From: Roseobacter sp.
GTDB lineage: Bacteria > Pseudomonadota > Alphaproteobacteria > Rhodobacterales > Rhodobacteraceae
Reading direction: 5' to 3'
Assembly (NCBI RefSeq): GCF_024639605.1
Contig: NZ_JAHEHZ010000012.1
Span: 1-42,281 of the forward strand
DNA: 42,281 nt
In this document: piece after piece, positions 25,959-35,444 of the stretch
Numbering within the stretch: the stretch's first letter is position 1
Layout: the number at the start of each line of letters is the position of its first letter
The notes under the pieces: generated by a model
What the model was told of the DNA's origin: nothing
Database searches by the model: none
What the model saw: the letters and a program-made list of their open reading frames with translations, nothing else
Program-made: the position numbers and the translations under genes

Positions 25959-27320
25959 ATGGCAAAATCCCCTTCCTTTTCCTGCTCCGCCTGCGGCAAT
26001 GTCACGACCAAATGGGCCGGACGGTGCGAGTCCTGTGGCGAGTGGAATACGATCTCTCAGGACGCAGGCATCTCCAAGGGCCCTGCGAAATCCCTTGGCG
26101 GCAAACGCGGTGCAGCGATAGAACTCACCGACCTGTCCACCGAAGAGGCACCGCCGCCGCGTACGAACTCAGGCATCACCGAACTGGACCGGGTACTTGG
26201 TGGCGGGCTTGTCGCCGCTTCGGCCATTCTGGTCGGGGGTGACCCGGGCATCGGCAAATCAACACTGCTGCTTCAGGCCGCAGCACAGTTTGCCCGCAGC
26301 GGGCTGAAAACCATTTACGTCTCCGGCGAGGAGGCCTCGGCCCAGGTCCGTATGCGTGCAAGGCGCCTCGGTCTTGCCGACGCGCCGGTGAAACTCGCAG
26401 CTGAAACCAGCCTTCGCGATATCCTGACCACGCTGGAGAGCGAAAAACCGCAGCTTGCGATTATCGATTCCATCCAGACCATGTGGGCCGACAATGTCGA
26501 AAGCGCCCCGGGCTCTGTGAGCCAGGTCCGCGCGGCTGCCCATGAGCTCACCACTTTTGCCAAACGCCGCGGGCTCAGCGTTGTTCTGGTCGGCCATGTT
26601 ACAAAAGAGGGACAGATCGCAGGCCCCCGCGTGGTCGAGCATATGGTCGATACGGTGCTCTATTTCGAAGGTGAGCGCGGGCATCAGTTCCGTATCCTGC
26701 GCGCCGTGAAAAACCGCTTTGGCCCTGCCGATGAGATCGGCGTCTTTGAGATGACCGGCACCGGTCTGGCGGAGGTCGGCAACCCCTCGGCACTCTTCCT
26801 CAGCGAGCGCGGCACGCCGAGCCCGGGATCTGTGGTATTTGCCGGCGTCGAAGGAACGCGCCCGGTTCTTGTTGAATTTCAGGCCCTTGTCGCTCCATCA
26901 CCGCATTCTCAGGCCCGCCGCACGGTTGTCGGCTGGGACGGCGGGCGGCTCGCGATGATATTAGCGGTGCTTGAGGCGCGATGCGGCATCCCCTTTGCGG
27001 GCCTAGACGTTTATCTCAATGTGGCCGGAGGTCTCAAGGTCTCGGAACCGGCCGCCGACCTCGCCGTTGCCGCCGCTCTTCTCAGTGCGCGCGAGGATGC
27101 CGCTCTGCCAGCGGATACCGTGGTTTTTGGCGAAATCAGCCTCTCGGGCGCATTGCGACCCGCAACACAGACCGAATTACGCCTTAAAGAGGCCCAGAAA
27201 CTGGGGTTCAGTCGCGCCATCGCTGCAACAGGTGGCAAATCAGTTGGTGTGAATGGCATTGCCTTGAACACCATGTCTGATCTAACAGGTTTTGTAGGCG
27301 AGATATTCGGCGCAGGCTGA
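25959..27320 (+). CDS. radA: DNA repair protein RadA
   Basis: RadA is a RecA-like, DnaB-like ATPase that promotes branch migration in recombination. The 453-residue protein has a four-cysteine zinc finger (Cys9, Cys12, Cys23, Cys26), Walker A GGDPGIGKST (94-103), the RadA-specific KNRFG motif (about 251-255) and a Lon-like C-terminal domain. The ATG at 25959 is chosen because it gives MAKSPSFSCSACG; the frame stays open far upstream but without any conserved sequence. The 255 bases before it hold no credible gene. cvpA follows after 27 bases. Confidence 0.96.
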   Translation: MAKSPSFSCSACGNVTTKWAGRCESCGEWNTISQDAGISKGPAKSLGGKRGAAIELTDLSTEEAPPPRTNSGITELDRVLGGGLVAASAILVGGDPGIGKSTLLLQAAAQFARSGLKTIYVSGEEASAQVRMRARRLGLADAPVKLAAETSLRDILTTLESEKPQLAIIDSIQTMWADNVESAPGSVSQVRAAAHELTTFAKRRGLSVVLVGHVTKEGQIAGPRVVEHMVDTVLYFEGERGHQFRILRAVKNRFGPADEIGVFEMTGTGLAEVGNPSALFLSERGTPSPGSVVFAGVEGTRPVLVEFQALVAPSPHSQARRTVVGWDGGRLAMILAVLEARCGIPFAGLDVYLNVAGGLKVSEPAADLAVAAALLSAREDAALPADTVVFGEISLSGALRPATQTELRLKEAQKLGFSRAIAATGGKSVGVNGIALNTMSDLTGFVGEIFGAG

Positions 27321-27347
27321 ACGGGCAAATGAAAGGCTGTTAAGGCT

Positions 27348-27902
27348 ATGGAAGGTTTCACGATTATTGATGGCGCTGTGGCGCTGGTCATCGTCGTTTC
27401 GGCGCTGCTGGCCTATGGGCGCGGTCTCGTGCGCGAACTGATGGCAATCGTCGGCTGGATCGCGGCGGCAATTCTCGGCTTCATGTTTGCGCCACAGGTC
27501 GAACCGCTGGTCCGCGAACTGCCTGTCGTGGGTGAGTTTCTCGCCGACAGCTGCGAATTATCGGTCATTGGCGCGTTCGCTGCGGTATTTGCCGTCGCCC
27601 TGATCGTCGTATCGCTTTTTACACCGCTGTTTTCATCCGTCATACAACGCTCTGCAATCGGCGGCGTGGATCAGGGACTTGGTTTTCTTTTCGGCGTGAT
27701 CCGGGGCGTGCTGCTGGTTGCAGTGGCGTTCTTTGTTTATGAAACCGTGGTCACGGGCGAGACATATTCGGTCGTGGACGAAAGCCGCTCTGCGGTGGTC
27801 TTTGCCCAGATGGCCGATCAGATCGAGAACTCCGAGCCGGAACAGGCGCTTGGCTGGATCACGCAGCAATACGAAAGCCTGGTTGGCGCCTGCGGCTCCT
27901 GA
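27348..27902 (+). CDS. cvpA: CvpA family membrane protein
   Basis: A 184-residue inner-membrane protein of the CvpA (colicin V production) family. Four hydrophobic segments are visible (about 6-25, 29-50, 66-90, 107-130), with DGAVALVIVVSALLAYGRG at the start and a GLGFLFGVIRGVLLVAVAFF block typical of the family. The polar C-terminal tail follows. The family is tied to envelope integrity in other bacteria. It lies 27 bases after radA and 234 before purF; cvpA-purF adjacency is a common arrangement. Confidence 0.92.
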   Translation: MEGFTIIDGAVALVIVVSALLAYGRGLVRELMAIVGWIAAAILGFMFAPQVEPLVRELPVVGEFLADSCELSVIGAFAAVFAVALIVVSLFTPLFSSVIQRSAIGGVDQGLGFLFGVIRGVLLVAVAFFVYETVVTGETYSVVDESRSAVVFAQMADQIENSEPEQALGWITQQYESLVGACGS

Positions 27903-27989
27903 CAGGCAACAACCGCCGCTCCGGCGCCCGCAACACATCTCTCTGCCCGTCCCTGCTGCGCCGTCATGCGGCCATTGCCCGTAACGGCG

Positions 27990-28012
27990 CGCCGGTCTGC
28001 ACTGAACCGGCG
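27990..28012. other. Strong hairpin between cvpA and purF
   Basis: CGCCGGT (27990-27996) and ACCGGCG (28006-28012) form a perfect 7-bp stem with a 9-base loop. No T-run follows, so it may be a weak terminator for cvpA or a regulatory site. Confidence 0.4.
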
Positions 28013-28075
28013 TGTCATATCTGCTGAAAACAGGTGCGACGCGACGACATTCGGGCACCGCTTTGCGATACTTTC

Positions 28076-28104
28076 GTGACACCCCTGCCCGGACGACCTA
28101 CATA
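28076..28104 (+). promoter_or_regulatory. Candidate purF promoter
   Basis: GTGACA (28076-28081, five of six bases to TTGACA), a 17-base spacer and TACATA (28099-28104) predict a start near 28111, just ahead of the purF ribosome site. Confidence 0.4.
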
Positions 28105-28136
28105 GGGGCGAAGCGCAACGGATTCGGAGCTGCCCC

Positions 28137-29633
28137 TTGTCCAGGATCATGCCCCCCGCCCATCCTTTCGACACGTCTTATCTGCGGGATATGGACGACG
28201 GCGACAAACTTAAAGAGGAGTGCGGTATCTTCGGCGTCATCGGCGTTGACGAGGCTGCAAATTTTGTGGCGCTCGGCCTGCATGCTCTCCAGCATCGCGG
28301 TCAGGAAGCCGGCGGTATCGTCAGCCACCACCCCGAACACGGGTTTCAGTCTGCCCGGCGTTTTGGCTATGTGCGCGACAATTTCACCAGTCAGTCGGTC
28401 ATGGAAACGCTTCAGGGACCGCTGGCCATCGGCCACGTGCGCTATTCCACGACCGGCTCAAAAGGCCAGACGGCGATCCGTGATGTGCAGCCGTTTTTCG
28501 GCGAGTTTGCCATGGGCGGCGCCGCAATCGCGCATAACGGCAATATCACAAATGCCAACGCGTTGCGCCGCGAACTCATCGAACGCGGCTCGATTTTCCA
28601 GAGCTCGTCGGACAGCGAATGCATCATACATCTGATGGCGCGTTCGCTGCAGCGTACCATCCCCGAACGTATGGAAGACGCGCTGCGCCGGGTCGAAGGA
28701 GCCTTTTCCATCGTCGCCATGACACGCACTAAACTCATCGGCGTGCGCGACCCGCTGGGCGTGCGCCCGCTGGTTCTGGGCCAGGTCGGCGACGGCTGGG
28801 TACTGAGCTCCGAAACCTGTGCGCTGGATATCATCGGCGCGACCTTCATTCGCGAAATCGCCCCCGGCGAGATGGTTGTAATCACTGACAAAGGGGTGGA
28901 GTCTCACTTCCCGTTCCGCCCGCGTAAACCCCGTTTCTGTATTTTTGAACACGTCTATTTCTCGCGCCCCGACAGCATTCTTGGCGGGCGTTCAGTTTAT
29001 GAAACCCGCGAAGCCATCGGGCGTGAACTTGCCGCCGAGGCGCCGGTAGATGCAGATCTGGTCTGCCCCGTGCCGGATTCAGGCACGCCGGCAGCCATCG
29101 GCTACAGCCTCGCATCCGGCATCCCATATGCGATGGGCATCATCCGCAACCAGTACATGGGCCGCACCTTCATCGAGCCCACCGAACAGATCCGGAATAT
29201 GGGCGTGCGCCTCAAACTCAACGTCAATCGCGCGCTGATCGAAGGTAAACGAGTGATCCTCGTGGACGACTCGGTGGTACGCGGCACCACCAGCCGCAAG
29301 ATCAAAGAGATGATTCTTGATGCGGGGGCGGCCGAGGTGCATTTCCGGATTGCCTCCCCGCCCACGGCCTGGCCCTGTTTTTACGGCGTCGACACGCCAC
29401 AGCGCGAAAAACTGCTGGCCGCAACCATGTCCGAAGAAGAAATGCGCGATCATCTGCAGGTGGACAGCCTGCGGTTTATCTCGCTCGACGGCCTTTACCG
29501 GGCGGTCGGCGAAGCGCAGGGCCGCAATGACAAACAACCGCAGTATTGCGACGCCTGTTTCTCCGGCGAATATCCCGTGGAACCCTCCGACCAGATCGAG
29601 AGTGGTTTTGAAATGAAACCTGCCGCCGAATAA
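28137..29633 (+). CDS. purF: Amidophosphoribosyltransferase
   Basis: PurF makes phosphoribosylamine from PRPP and glutamine, the committing step of purine synthesis. The catalytic cysteine of the glutaminase half lies in EECGIFGVIG (Cys29 here), exposed by removal of a short propeptide. ALQHRGQEAGG and the PRPP loop VILVDDSVVRGTTS (C-terminal half) follow. The 498-residue length is normal. The TTG at 28137 has GGAG at seven bases; an ATG at 28149 (MPPAHPFD) is also possible, but the AGGA before it is too close. A SDR gene follows 100 bases later. Confidence 0.95.
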   Translation: MSRIMPPAHPFDTSYLRDMDDGDKLKEECGIFGVIGVDEAANFVALGLHALQHRGQEAGGIVSHHPEHGFQSARRFGYVRDNFTSQSVMETLQGPLAIGHVRYSTTGSKGQTAIRDVQPFFGEFAMGGAAIAHNGNITNANALRRELIERGSIFQSSSDSECIIHLMARSLQRTIPERMEDALRRVEGAFSIVAMTRTKLIGVRDPLGVRPLVLGQVGDGWVLSSETCALDIIGATFIREIAPGEMVVITDKGVESHFPFRPRKPRFCIFEHVYFSRPDSILGGRSVYETREAIGRELAAEAPVDADLVCPVPDSGTPAAIGYSLASGIPYAMGIIRNQYMGRTFIEPTEQIRNMGVRLKLNVNRALIEGKRVILVDDSVVRGTTSRKIKEMILDAGAAEVHFRIASPPTAWPCFYGVDTPQREKLLAATMSEEEMRDHLQVDSLRFISLDGLYRAVGEAQGRNDKQPQYCDACFSGEYPVEPSDQIESGFEMKPAAE

Positions 29634-29733
29634 CATACGATGCGGTGCAATGTTCAGCACCGACGCATTGCGCCCGACCCTGCTGATCTGCAACCCGCAC
29701 TTCCGGCCCATCTTCTGCCCCGAAAGACCCCAC

Positions 29734-30411
29734 GTGACAAAAACCGCTCTCATCACCGGCGCCTCCCGCGGGCTTGGCGCCGCCCTTGCCGAAGCACTGG
29801 CCGGCACCCACCACATCATCGCCGTGGCCAGAACCACCGGCGCGCTGGAAGAGCTGGACGACCGCATTCAGTCAAAAGGCGGTAGCGCCACGCTGGCGCC
29901 GATGGATATCACGAACGCCGACGCAATGGCCACGCTCTGCCGTGGGATCTTTGACCGCTGGGGCAGTCTCGATCTGTGGCTTCATACGGCCGTGCATGCC
30001 GCCCCGCTGGCACCCGCAGATCATGTGGACAGCAAGGATCTTGCAAAGTCGGTCAACGGCAACATCACCGCAACTGCCATGCTGATTACCTGCGTGGCCC
30101 CCCTGCTCGGACAGGCCGGCACGGCCGTTTTCTTTGATGACCCGCGCGGCGGCGAGAAGTTTTTCGGAAGCTATGGCGCCAGCAAGGCGGCGCAGATCGC
30201 TCTTGCGCGCAGCTGGCAGGCCGAAACCGCGAGGATCGGGCCGCATGTGCAAATCCTGACACCCGCACCGATGCCTACGGCCACCCGCGCACGTTTTCAC
30301 CCGGGAGAGGACCGCAGCGCCCTGAGCGACCCGAAGACTGAAGCCACCCGCCTGCTCGCCCTTATGGGCGAGGCTGCAGGCCAAGCGCAGGGCGGGGTTC
30401 CTTCCGGCTGA
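29734..30411 (+). CDS. Short-chain dehydrogenase lacking the catalytic Ser
   Basis: A 225-residue SDR-family protein. The Rossmann motif TGASRGLG (8-15) and the YGASK motif (Tyr147, Lys151) are present. At the usual catalytic serine position (about 13 before the Tyr) the sequence reads FFDDPRGG, without serine. The fold should bind NAD(P)H, but activity by the normal mechanism is doubtful. The GTG at 29734 is chosen because it starts directly at the Rossmann fold; an in-frame ATG at 29650 would add an unconserved 28 residues. It follows purF by 100 bases. The substrate is unknown. Confidence 0.85.
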   Translation: MTKTALITGASRGLGAALAEALAGTHHIIAVARTTGALEELDDRIQSKGGSATLAPMDITNADAMATLCRGIFDRWGSLDLWLHTAVHAAPLAPADHVDSKDLAKSVNGNITATAMLITCVAPLLGQAGTAVFFDDPRGGEKFFGSYGASKAAQIALARSWQAETARIGPHVQILTPAPMPTATRARFHPGEDRSALSDPKTEATRLLALMGEAAGQAQGGVPSG

Positions 30412-30551
30412 AAATCAGCACCTGCGCGCCCTCCGGGCCTGGTCCGTTAATCGGGCGATGCCGCAACAGGTGTGATAAATACCGCGCTCACCTGGCGGCC
30501 CTGCTTGCCGCCCCCGGCACCCTCGCCTATCAAGTGCCAAAAGGGAGCCTC

Positions 30552-31337
30552 ATGCGCATTCTCATTACCAATGACGACGGGATAAACGCCCCGGGTCTGA
30601 AGATCCTGTCACAGATCGCGGCAGAGATTGCAGGCCCGGACGGCGAGGTCTGGACTGTGGCACCGGCGTTCGAGCAATCCGGTGTCGCCCACTGCATCAG
30701 TTATACCCATCCGATGATGATCGCGGAGATGGGCCCGCTCAGCTTTGCCGCCGAAGGCTCACCCGCCGATTGCGTACTGGCCGGTCTGCACGATGTGATG
30801 AAAGATACCCCCCCCGATCTGGTGCTCTCAGGCGTGAACCGGGGCAACAATTCTGCGGAAAACACGCTTTATTCCGGGACAATCGGCGGTGCGATGGAAG
30901 CGGCGCTCCAGGGGCTGCCGGCGATCGCCCTGTCGCAGTATTACGGACCCGCCAACAATAAGACAGACAACCCTTTCGAGGCGGCCGCGAGCCATGGTGC
31001 CGAAGTCGTCCGCCGGATCCTCGCGCAGACCCCGGATGAAACCGGCGGCTACCGGCTTTTTTATAACGTGAACTTCCCACCCGTGCCCGCCGCCGATGTT
31101 AAAGGTATCCGCCTCTCCGTTCAGGGCATGCGCGAGGGCACCGTGTTTTCAACCGAGCCGCACCTGTCGCCTTCTGGCCGGCGGTTTCTGTGGATCCGCG
31201 GCGGCAATCAGCAGATCTCGACCGCCCCCGGCTCTGATGCAGCCGATAACCTTGACGGCTACGTGTCCGTGACGCCGATGCGGGCAGATCTTACAGCGCA
31301 TGACGTCATGGAGGATCTGAAAGGCATCGCCACGTGA
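30552..31337 (+). CDS. surE: 5'/3'-nucleotidase SurE
   Basis: SurE is a metal-dependent phosphatase for nucleoside monophosphates, linked to stationary-phase survival. The 261-residue protein has the metal-binding [12 protein letters not shown] start (Asp8, Asp9), the APAFEQSG loop with its serine, and the [18 protein letters not shown] block (Asn96 region). The ATG at 30552 has AAGGGAG before it and gives the standard [10 protein letters not shown] start, so the earlier in-frame codon is rejected. Its stop overlaps the pcm start (GTGA). A 6-bp GC hairpin lies at 30494-30512 upstream. Confidence 0.96.
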   Translation: MRILITNDDGINAPGLKILSQIAAEIAGPDGEVWTVAPAFEQSGVAHCISYTHPMMIAEMGPLSFAAEGSPADCVLAGLHDVMKDTPPDLVLSGVNRGNNSAENTLYSGTIGGAMEAALQGLPAIALSQYYGPANNKTDNPFEAAASHGAEVVRRILAQTPDETGGYRLFYNVNFPPVPAADVKGIRLSVQGMREGTVFSTEPHLSPSGRRFLWIRGGNQQISTAPGSDAADNLDGYVSVTPMRADLTAHDVMEDLKGIAT

Positions 31338-31978
31338 CCGATGAAGCCATGCGCAAAATGCAGTTTCTTTATGCACTGCGCTCCAAGGGTGTGACCGACA
31401 AACGCGTGCTTCAGGCGATGGAAACGATCGACCGGGGTCCGTTTATCCGCGGTATATTTTCAGCCCGTGCCTATGAAGATATGCCGCTGCCCATCGCATG
31501 CGGCCAGACCATCAGCCAGCCTTCAGTCGTGGGTCTGATGACCCAGGCGCTTAAGGTCAGTCCGCGCGATAAGGTGCTTGAGGTCGGTACCGGCTCCGGC
31601 TACCAGGCCGCAGTCCTCAGCCGGCTGGCACGCCGCGTCTATACCGTGGATCGCCACAGCCGTCTGGTGCGCGAAGCACGTGTGCTTTTCGATGAAATGA
31701 ACCTGACCAATATCACTGCCATCACTGCAGACGGCAGCTTTGGCCTGCCCGACCAGGCGCCCTTTGACCGTATTCTCGTTACCGCCGCCGCCGAAGACCC
31801 CCCCGGTACCCTGATGGATCAGCTTAAACCGGGCGGTATCATGGTTGTGCCAGTGGGTCAGTCGGACGCCGTGCAGCACCTGATTGTGGTGAAAAAGACG
31901 GAAACCGGCGTTGAGTATGACGAGTTGCGCGAGGTTCGCTTTGTTCCGCTGCTCGAAGGCTTGGGCAAGGACACATAA
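31334..31978 (+). CDS. pcm: Protein-L-isoaspartate O-methyltransferase
   Basis: Pcm methylates isoaspartyl residues in damaged proteins so that they can be repaired. The 214-residue protein has the substrate-recognition block [18 protein letters not shown] and the SAM-binding motif [14 protein letters not shown]; a [20 protein letters not shown] block follows. The start codon GTG overlaps the surE stop by four bases, so the two are translationally coupled. surE-pcm-LysM/M23 is a widely conserved order. Confidence 0.96.
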   Translation: MTDEAMRKMQFLYALRSKGVTDKRVLQAMETIDRGPFIRGIFSARAYEDMPLPIACGQTISQPSVVGLMTQALKVSPRDKVLEVGTGSGYQAAVLSRLARRVYTVDRHSRLVREARVLFDEMNLTNITAITADGSFGLPDQAPFDRILVTAAAEDPPGTLMDQLKPGGIMVVPVGQSDAVQHLIVVKKTETGVEYDELREVRFVPLLEGLGKDT

Positions 31979-32049
31979 GCTGCTATAAGGGCACCAGAAC
32001 AGCCGGGCTAACCGGCAGGTGCCTGAACGGCCACTTTGAGGACAAGCAG

Positions 32050-33255
32050 ATGACCCGACCGATACCGCGCCGCCGGGCGCGCCTTGCGATCACAGCCACC
32101 ACCGCTCTTGTGCTGCTCACAGCCTGCGACCAGATCGATTATGACATGCGGGGCGGGCTCGGCCAGACCAGCACCGCAGAAGCCGCCGCCGACGTGCAGA
32201 CTGCTTCACGCCCGGCCCCCGATGCGCGTGGTGTGATCTCCTACCCCAACTATCAGGTTGCCGTGGCGTCCCGCGATGACACGATCAACGATATCGCCAG
32301 CCGGTTGGGCGTCGATGCCTCGCAACTTGCGAGCTATAACGGCATCTCACGCGATGTGCCCCTGCGACAGGGTGAGGTGATCGCCCTGCCGACCCGTGTG
32401 GCTGTGCTGTCCTCTTCTCCGGGCACCGCGGGTGCAACTCAGGCCGGTGCCGTGGATATCGGCACACTTGCGGGTGACGCGATCAACCGTGCACCGGCGG
32501 GCAATGCTGGTTCGGGTGGCGTGCAGACGGCCGCACTGCCTCCTGCTTCGGGGACGGCCGCAACACCCGTCCCATCCGGCAAAGAGCCTGTCCGCCACAA
32601 AGTCGAGCGCGGAGAGACCGCTTTCACAATCTCGCGCCTTTACCAGGTGCCGGTAAAATCGCTGGCCGAGTGGAACGGGCTCGGGCCTGATTTCGCAATC
32701 CGCGAAGGTCAGTACCTGCTGATCCCGGTCGCGCGCCAGGCACCACCGGCAAGTGCTGCCGCCGCCGTCACCCGCCCCGGCGAGGGCTCCCCCACACCAA
32801 CACCGCCGAGTGCCGCCAAACCATTGCCGCCTGCAGCTTCAGCGGCACCTGTAGCCGCCGCCCCCAAAGTGGACGTGGGCGAGCAGACAATCAGCACGGA
32901 TGAAGCGCGTATGCTCTTTCCCGTCAAAGGCACGATCATTCGCGGATTCTCCAAAGACAAAAACCCCGGCATCAATATCCAGGCCGCCCCCGGCACCGCC
33001 GTGAAAGCCGCAGAAGGCGGGGTCGTCGGCTCCATTCTCGTGGACACCGACGGCGTGCCGATCATCGTGCTGCGCCACGAACCACAGCTGCTGACCGCCT
33101 ATGTCAACGTCGTTGATTACACGGTGAAAAAAGGCGACCGCGTCACCCGGGGACAGACCATCGGCAAACTGAGTGATGACGAAAATGCCTATCTGCATTT
33201 CGAAGTCATTGAAGGTGGTCTGGAGCGCGTGGATCCGATGCTCTATCTGAAATAG
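32050..33255 (+). CDS. LysM/LytM lipoprotein, NlpD-like, degenerate peptidase
   Basis: A 401-residue outer-membrane lipoprotein candidate: the signal peptide ends in a lipobox LTAC (Cys26). Two LysM peptidoglycan-binding domains (about 68-115 and 187-230) are joined by Pro/Ala-rich linkers, followed by a LytM (M23) domain (about 295-400). The zinc ligands are not intact: the first motif reads NPGINI in place of HxGxD, and the second reads YLHFE in place of HxH. It is therefore probably non-enzymatic, like NlpD or EnvC, and may activate an amidase. It lies 71 bases after pcm, with GAGGA before the ATG. Confidence 0.9.
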   Translation: MTRPIPRRRARLAITATTALVLLTACDQIDYDMRGGLGQTSTAEAAADVQTASRPAPDARGVISYPNYQVAVASRDDTINDIASRLGVDASQLASYNGISRDVPLRQGEVIALPTRVAVLSSSPGTAGATQAGAVDIGTLAGDAINRAPAGNAGSGGVQTAALPPASGTAATPVPSGKEPVRHKVERGETAFTISRLYQVPVKSLAEWNGLGPDFAIREGQYLLIPVARQAPPASAAAAVTRPGEGSPTPTPPSAAKPLPPAASAAPVAAAPKVDVGEQTISTDEARMLFPVKGTIIRGFSKDKNPGINIQAAPGTAVKAAEGGVVGSILVDTDGVPIIVLRHEPQLLTAYVNVVDYTVKKGDRVTRGQTIGKLSDDENAYLHFEVIEGGLERVDPMLYLK

Positions 33256-33269
33256 ACCGGCTCCCGGCA

Positions 33270-33385
33270 ACAGGGTTTCAACCTGTGGTCGCGAAAGCTC
33301 CCGGAATTCCCTGAAATTGCCCTGGACAGGTCACTTTTCTCCTGTCCGCCGCCATCGCCCTGCCCTGTTTCCGCTTCAGAAACAG
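33270..33385. promoter_or_regulatory. Three inverted repeats upstream of the Hint-domain gene
   Basis: In a 161-base gap lie ACAGG-N7-CCTGT (33270-33286), GGACAGG-N10-CCTGTCC (33324-33347) and CTGTTTC-N7-GAAACAG (33365-33385), all perfect. The first two share the ACAGG half. No T-run follows any of them, so they look more like operators or leader hairpins than terminators. Confidence 0.45.
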
Positions 33386-33416
33386 TCACAGAGAACTTCT
33401 GCGATTGGGCGGTGCC

Positions 33417-34445
33417 ATGCCGGCGTTTTACAAATACAACTTTGCCATACTGGGGACGCAGTCCACCGATGGCAGCGGCGCGCCCATTGACTACGACAGT
33501 GTGCCCACGGGCTCCTGGTCTTATGGCGGCACGACCACGATGTTCGTTGTGGAAGAGCGCAATCAGTCCAATGCCGAATTCGAGGGCGACAAGCGCGACG
33601 AAGAGATCGCCCAGAATAACCGGCTCGGAAAAGGTCAGTCTCAGAGCGTCGAAATCAACGGATCAGATCAGCAGCTGATCTGGGATTACACCTTCACGGT
33701 CAGTGACGGAACAAACACATGGCGCATCGGTGTCATCGATGTGGATCTCAACAACGACAATGATCTCCAGGATGCAGGCGAAGACGGGTATTTCCTGGTT
33801 TTCCCTGACGGGATGCCCCCGGCCAACACGAGCCTGAGCGTCGGTGGTGTGGTCGAGGATGATGTCTCCACCCCGCATCTTGATCTTGGGGCCACACTCG
33901 TATGTTTTGCCGCCGGCACCCTCGTTGACACATACAGCGGACCGCGCCCGGTTGAGAGCCTTGCCGCCGGCGATCTGGTCATGACGCGTGATGCCGGTCT
34001 TCAGCCGCTGGTCTGGACAGGTGCGACGACTGTGCCCGCACTTGCTGACGCGGCCCCCGTCGTCATCTCCGCCGGCGTTCTCGACAATGAAACCGACCTT
34101 GTGGTCTCTGCGCAGCACGCGCTTCTCGTCGAAGACTGGCGTGCAGAGCTGCTCTATGGCGAGACCGGCGTGCTGGTACGTGCCATTGATCTGCTTGGCC
34201 ATGACGGCGTTTACCGCCGCCCCGGAGGGATCGTTACCTATTGCCACATCCTTTTTGACGCCCATCAGCTGGTGCGCACCGCAGGCCAGTGGTCCGAAAG
34301 TCTTTATCCCGGCGATATGACCCGCCAGATGGTCAACCCGGTGGCACGCGCCGAGATCGAAACCCTGTTCCCCGACCTGAAAGGATACGGTCCCAAAGCC
34401 GCGCGCTGTCTGCGCCGGTTCGAGGCCGGATGTCTGCCCCTATGA
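33417..34445 (+). CDS. Hint-domain protein with Ca-binding-like N-terminal region
   Basis: A 342-residue protein of the Hint (Hedgehog/intein) type found widely in Roseobacters. The N-terminal 150 residues have an acidic, EF-hand-like DVDLNNDNDLQDAGEDG (108-124). The Hint domain starts with its catalytic-position Cys163 in LVCFAAGTLVDT, followed by VESLAAGDLV, SAQHALL (His234) and TYCHILFDAHQLV (His277, His283). No signal peptide is seen, so non-classical or type I secretion is possible. ATG 33417 is preferred over a TTG at 33405. Role unknown; self-cleavage is possible. Confidence 0.85.
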   Translation: MPAFYKYNFAILGTQSTDGSGAPIDYDSVPTGSWSYGGTTTMFVVEERNQSNAEFEGDKRDEEIAQNNRLGKGQSQSVEINGSDQQLIWDYTFTVSDGTNTWRIGVIDVDLNNDNDLQDAGEDGYFLVFPDGMPPANTSLSVGGVVEDDVSTPHLDLGATLVCFAAGTLVDTYSGPRPVESLAAGDLVMTRDAGLQPLVWTGATTVPALADAAPVVISAGVLDNETDLVVSAQHALLVEDWRAELLYGETGVLVRAIDLLGHDGVYRRPGGIVTYCHILFDAHQLVRTAGQWSESLYPGDMTRQMVNPVARAEIETLFPDLKGYGPKAARCLRRFEAGCLPL

Positions 34446-34609
34446 AACCTCAAAGCTCCATCCCCCGGACCTCAGTTTCTGCTTATTTTTCGCTGGGAAG
34501 TGAAGAAAACGGTGTGTGCACGAAATTGCTTCTGCTGCTGCAGACCCGCAACTTTCCCGAAGATCACAGCGCACAGATCATCCCGTTCCCGGGTCGCGTC
34601 AGCTGCTGA
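34442..34609 (+). CDS. Possible small protein coupled to the Hint gene
   Basis: A 55-residue frame begins with ATGA overlapping the Hint stop by four bases. It has no recognisable domain; a short hydrophobic Leu-rich run (KLLLLLQ) lies in the middle, with Ser/Pro-rich ends. Its last 11 bases overlap the end of the convergent ATPase gene. The stop-start overlap is the only good evidence for it; it could be chance. Confidence 0.3.
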   Translation: MKPQSSIPRTSVSAYFSLGSEENGVCTKLLLLLQTRNFPEDHSAQIIPFPGRVSC

Positions 34610-35444
34610 TTTTCACGCCCTGACGTCCGGCAAGATCGGTGAAGTACTGCCAGGCCACGCGTCCCGATCGTGCGCCGCGGGTCGCCTGCCACTCAATGGC
34701 TTCGGCATGCAGGGTCGCGTCATCGATATCGACATCCCAGGCGTCGCAATAGCCCCGGATCATCGCCAGATACTGTTCCTGATCACAAGAGTGGAAGCCG
34801 AGCCAGAGGCCAAACCTGTCTGACAAAGAAACTTTTTCTTCCACAGCCTCTGACGGGTTAATCGCACTGCCCCGTTCATTCTCAATCATATCCCGCGGCA
34901 TAAGATGGCGGCGGTTAGACGTGGCATAGAGAACCACGTTATCGGGGCGCCCCTCGATACCCCCGTCCAGAACAGCCTTGAGGCTTTTGTAATGCGCATC
35001 ATCATGGCCGAAACTCAGGTCGTCGCAGAACAGCACAAACCGGTAGGGCGCATTACGCAGCAGGCTCAGCAAGCGCCCCACAGAGGGCAGGTCCTCGCGG
35101 TGCAGTTCCACAATGCGCAGATCTTTATGTTCCGCATGAACCGTGCCGTGTATTGCTTTAACAAGACTTGATTTTCCCATCCCACGCGCACCCCACAAGA
35201 GGGCGTTGTTTGCCGGCAATCCACGGGCAAAGCGGCGTGTGTTACCGAGCAGCGTATCGCGCGACCGGTCGACACCAACGAGCAGGTCAATATCGATGCG
35301 GGACACCTGCGCCACCGGCTCAAGCCGGTCAGGACCAACATGCCAGACAAAAGCGGACGCTGATGAGAAGTCAGGGGCTGCAAGAGGTGCCGGCGCCATC
35401 CGCTCCAGCGCGGCGGCGATCCGGTCCATCGGATCATCAATCAC
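34599..35444 (-). CDS. DUF815 family ATPase
   Basis: A 281-residue P-loop ATPase of the DUF815 (AAA+-like) family. The Walker A motif GARGMGKSS (85-93) and a Walker B-like [10 protein letters not shown] are present, with TSNRRHLMP (sensor 1) later. In many Rhodobacteraceae it lies near the surE-pcm-LysM/M23 block on the same strand; here it is convergent with it and joined to tatC by a four-base overlap (ATGA), which suggests rearrangement. Its cellular role is unknown. Confidence 0.88.
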   Translation of the reverse strand: MIDDPMDRIAAALERMAPAPLAAPDFSSASAFVWHVGPDRLEPVAQVSRIDIDLLVGVDRSRDTLLGNTRRFARGLPANNALLWGARGMGKSSLVKAIHGTVHAEHKDLRIVELHREDLPSVGRLLSLLRNAPYRFVLFCDDLSFGHDDAHYKSLKAVLDGGIEGRPDNVVLYATSNRRHLMPRDMIENERGSAINPSEAVEEKVSLSDRFGLWLGFHSCDQEQYLAMIRGYCDAWDVDIDDATLHAEAIEWQATRGARSGRVAWQYFTDLAGRQGVKISS

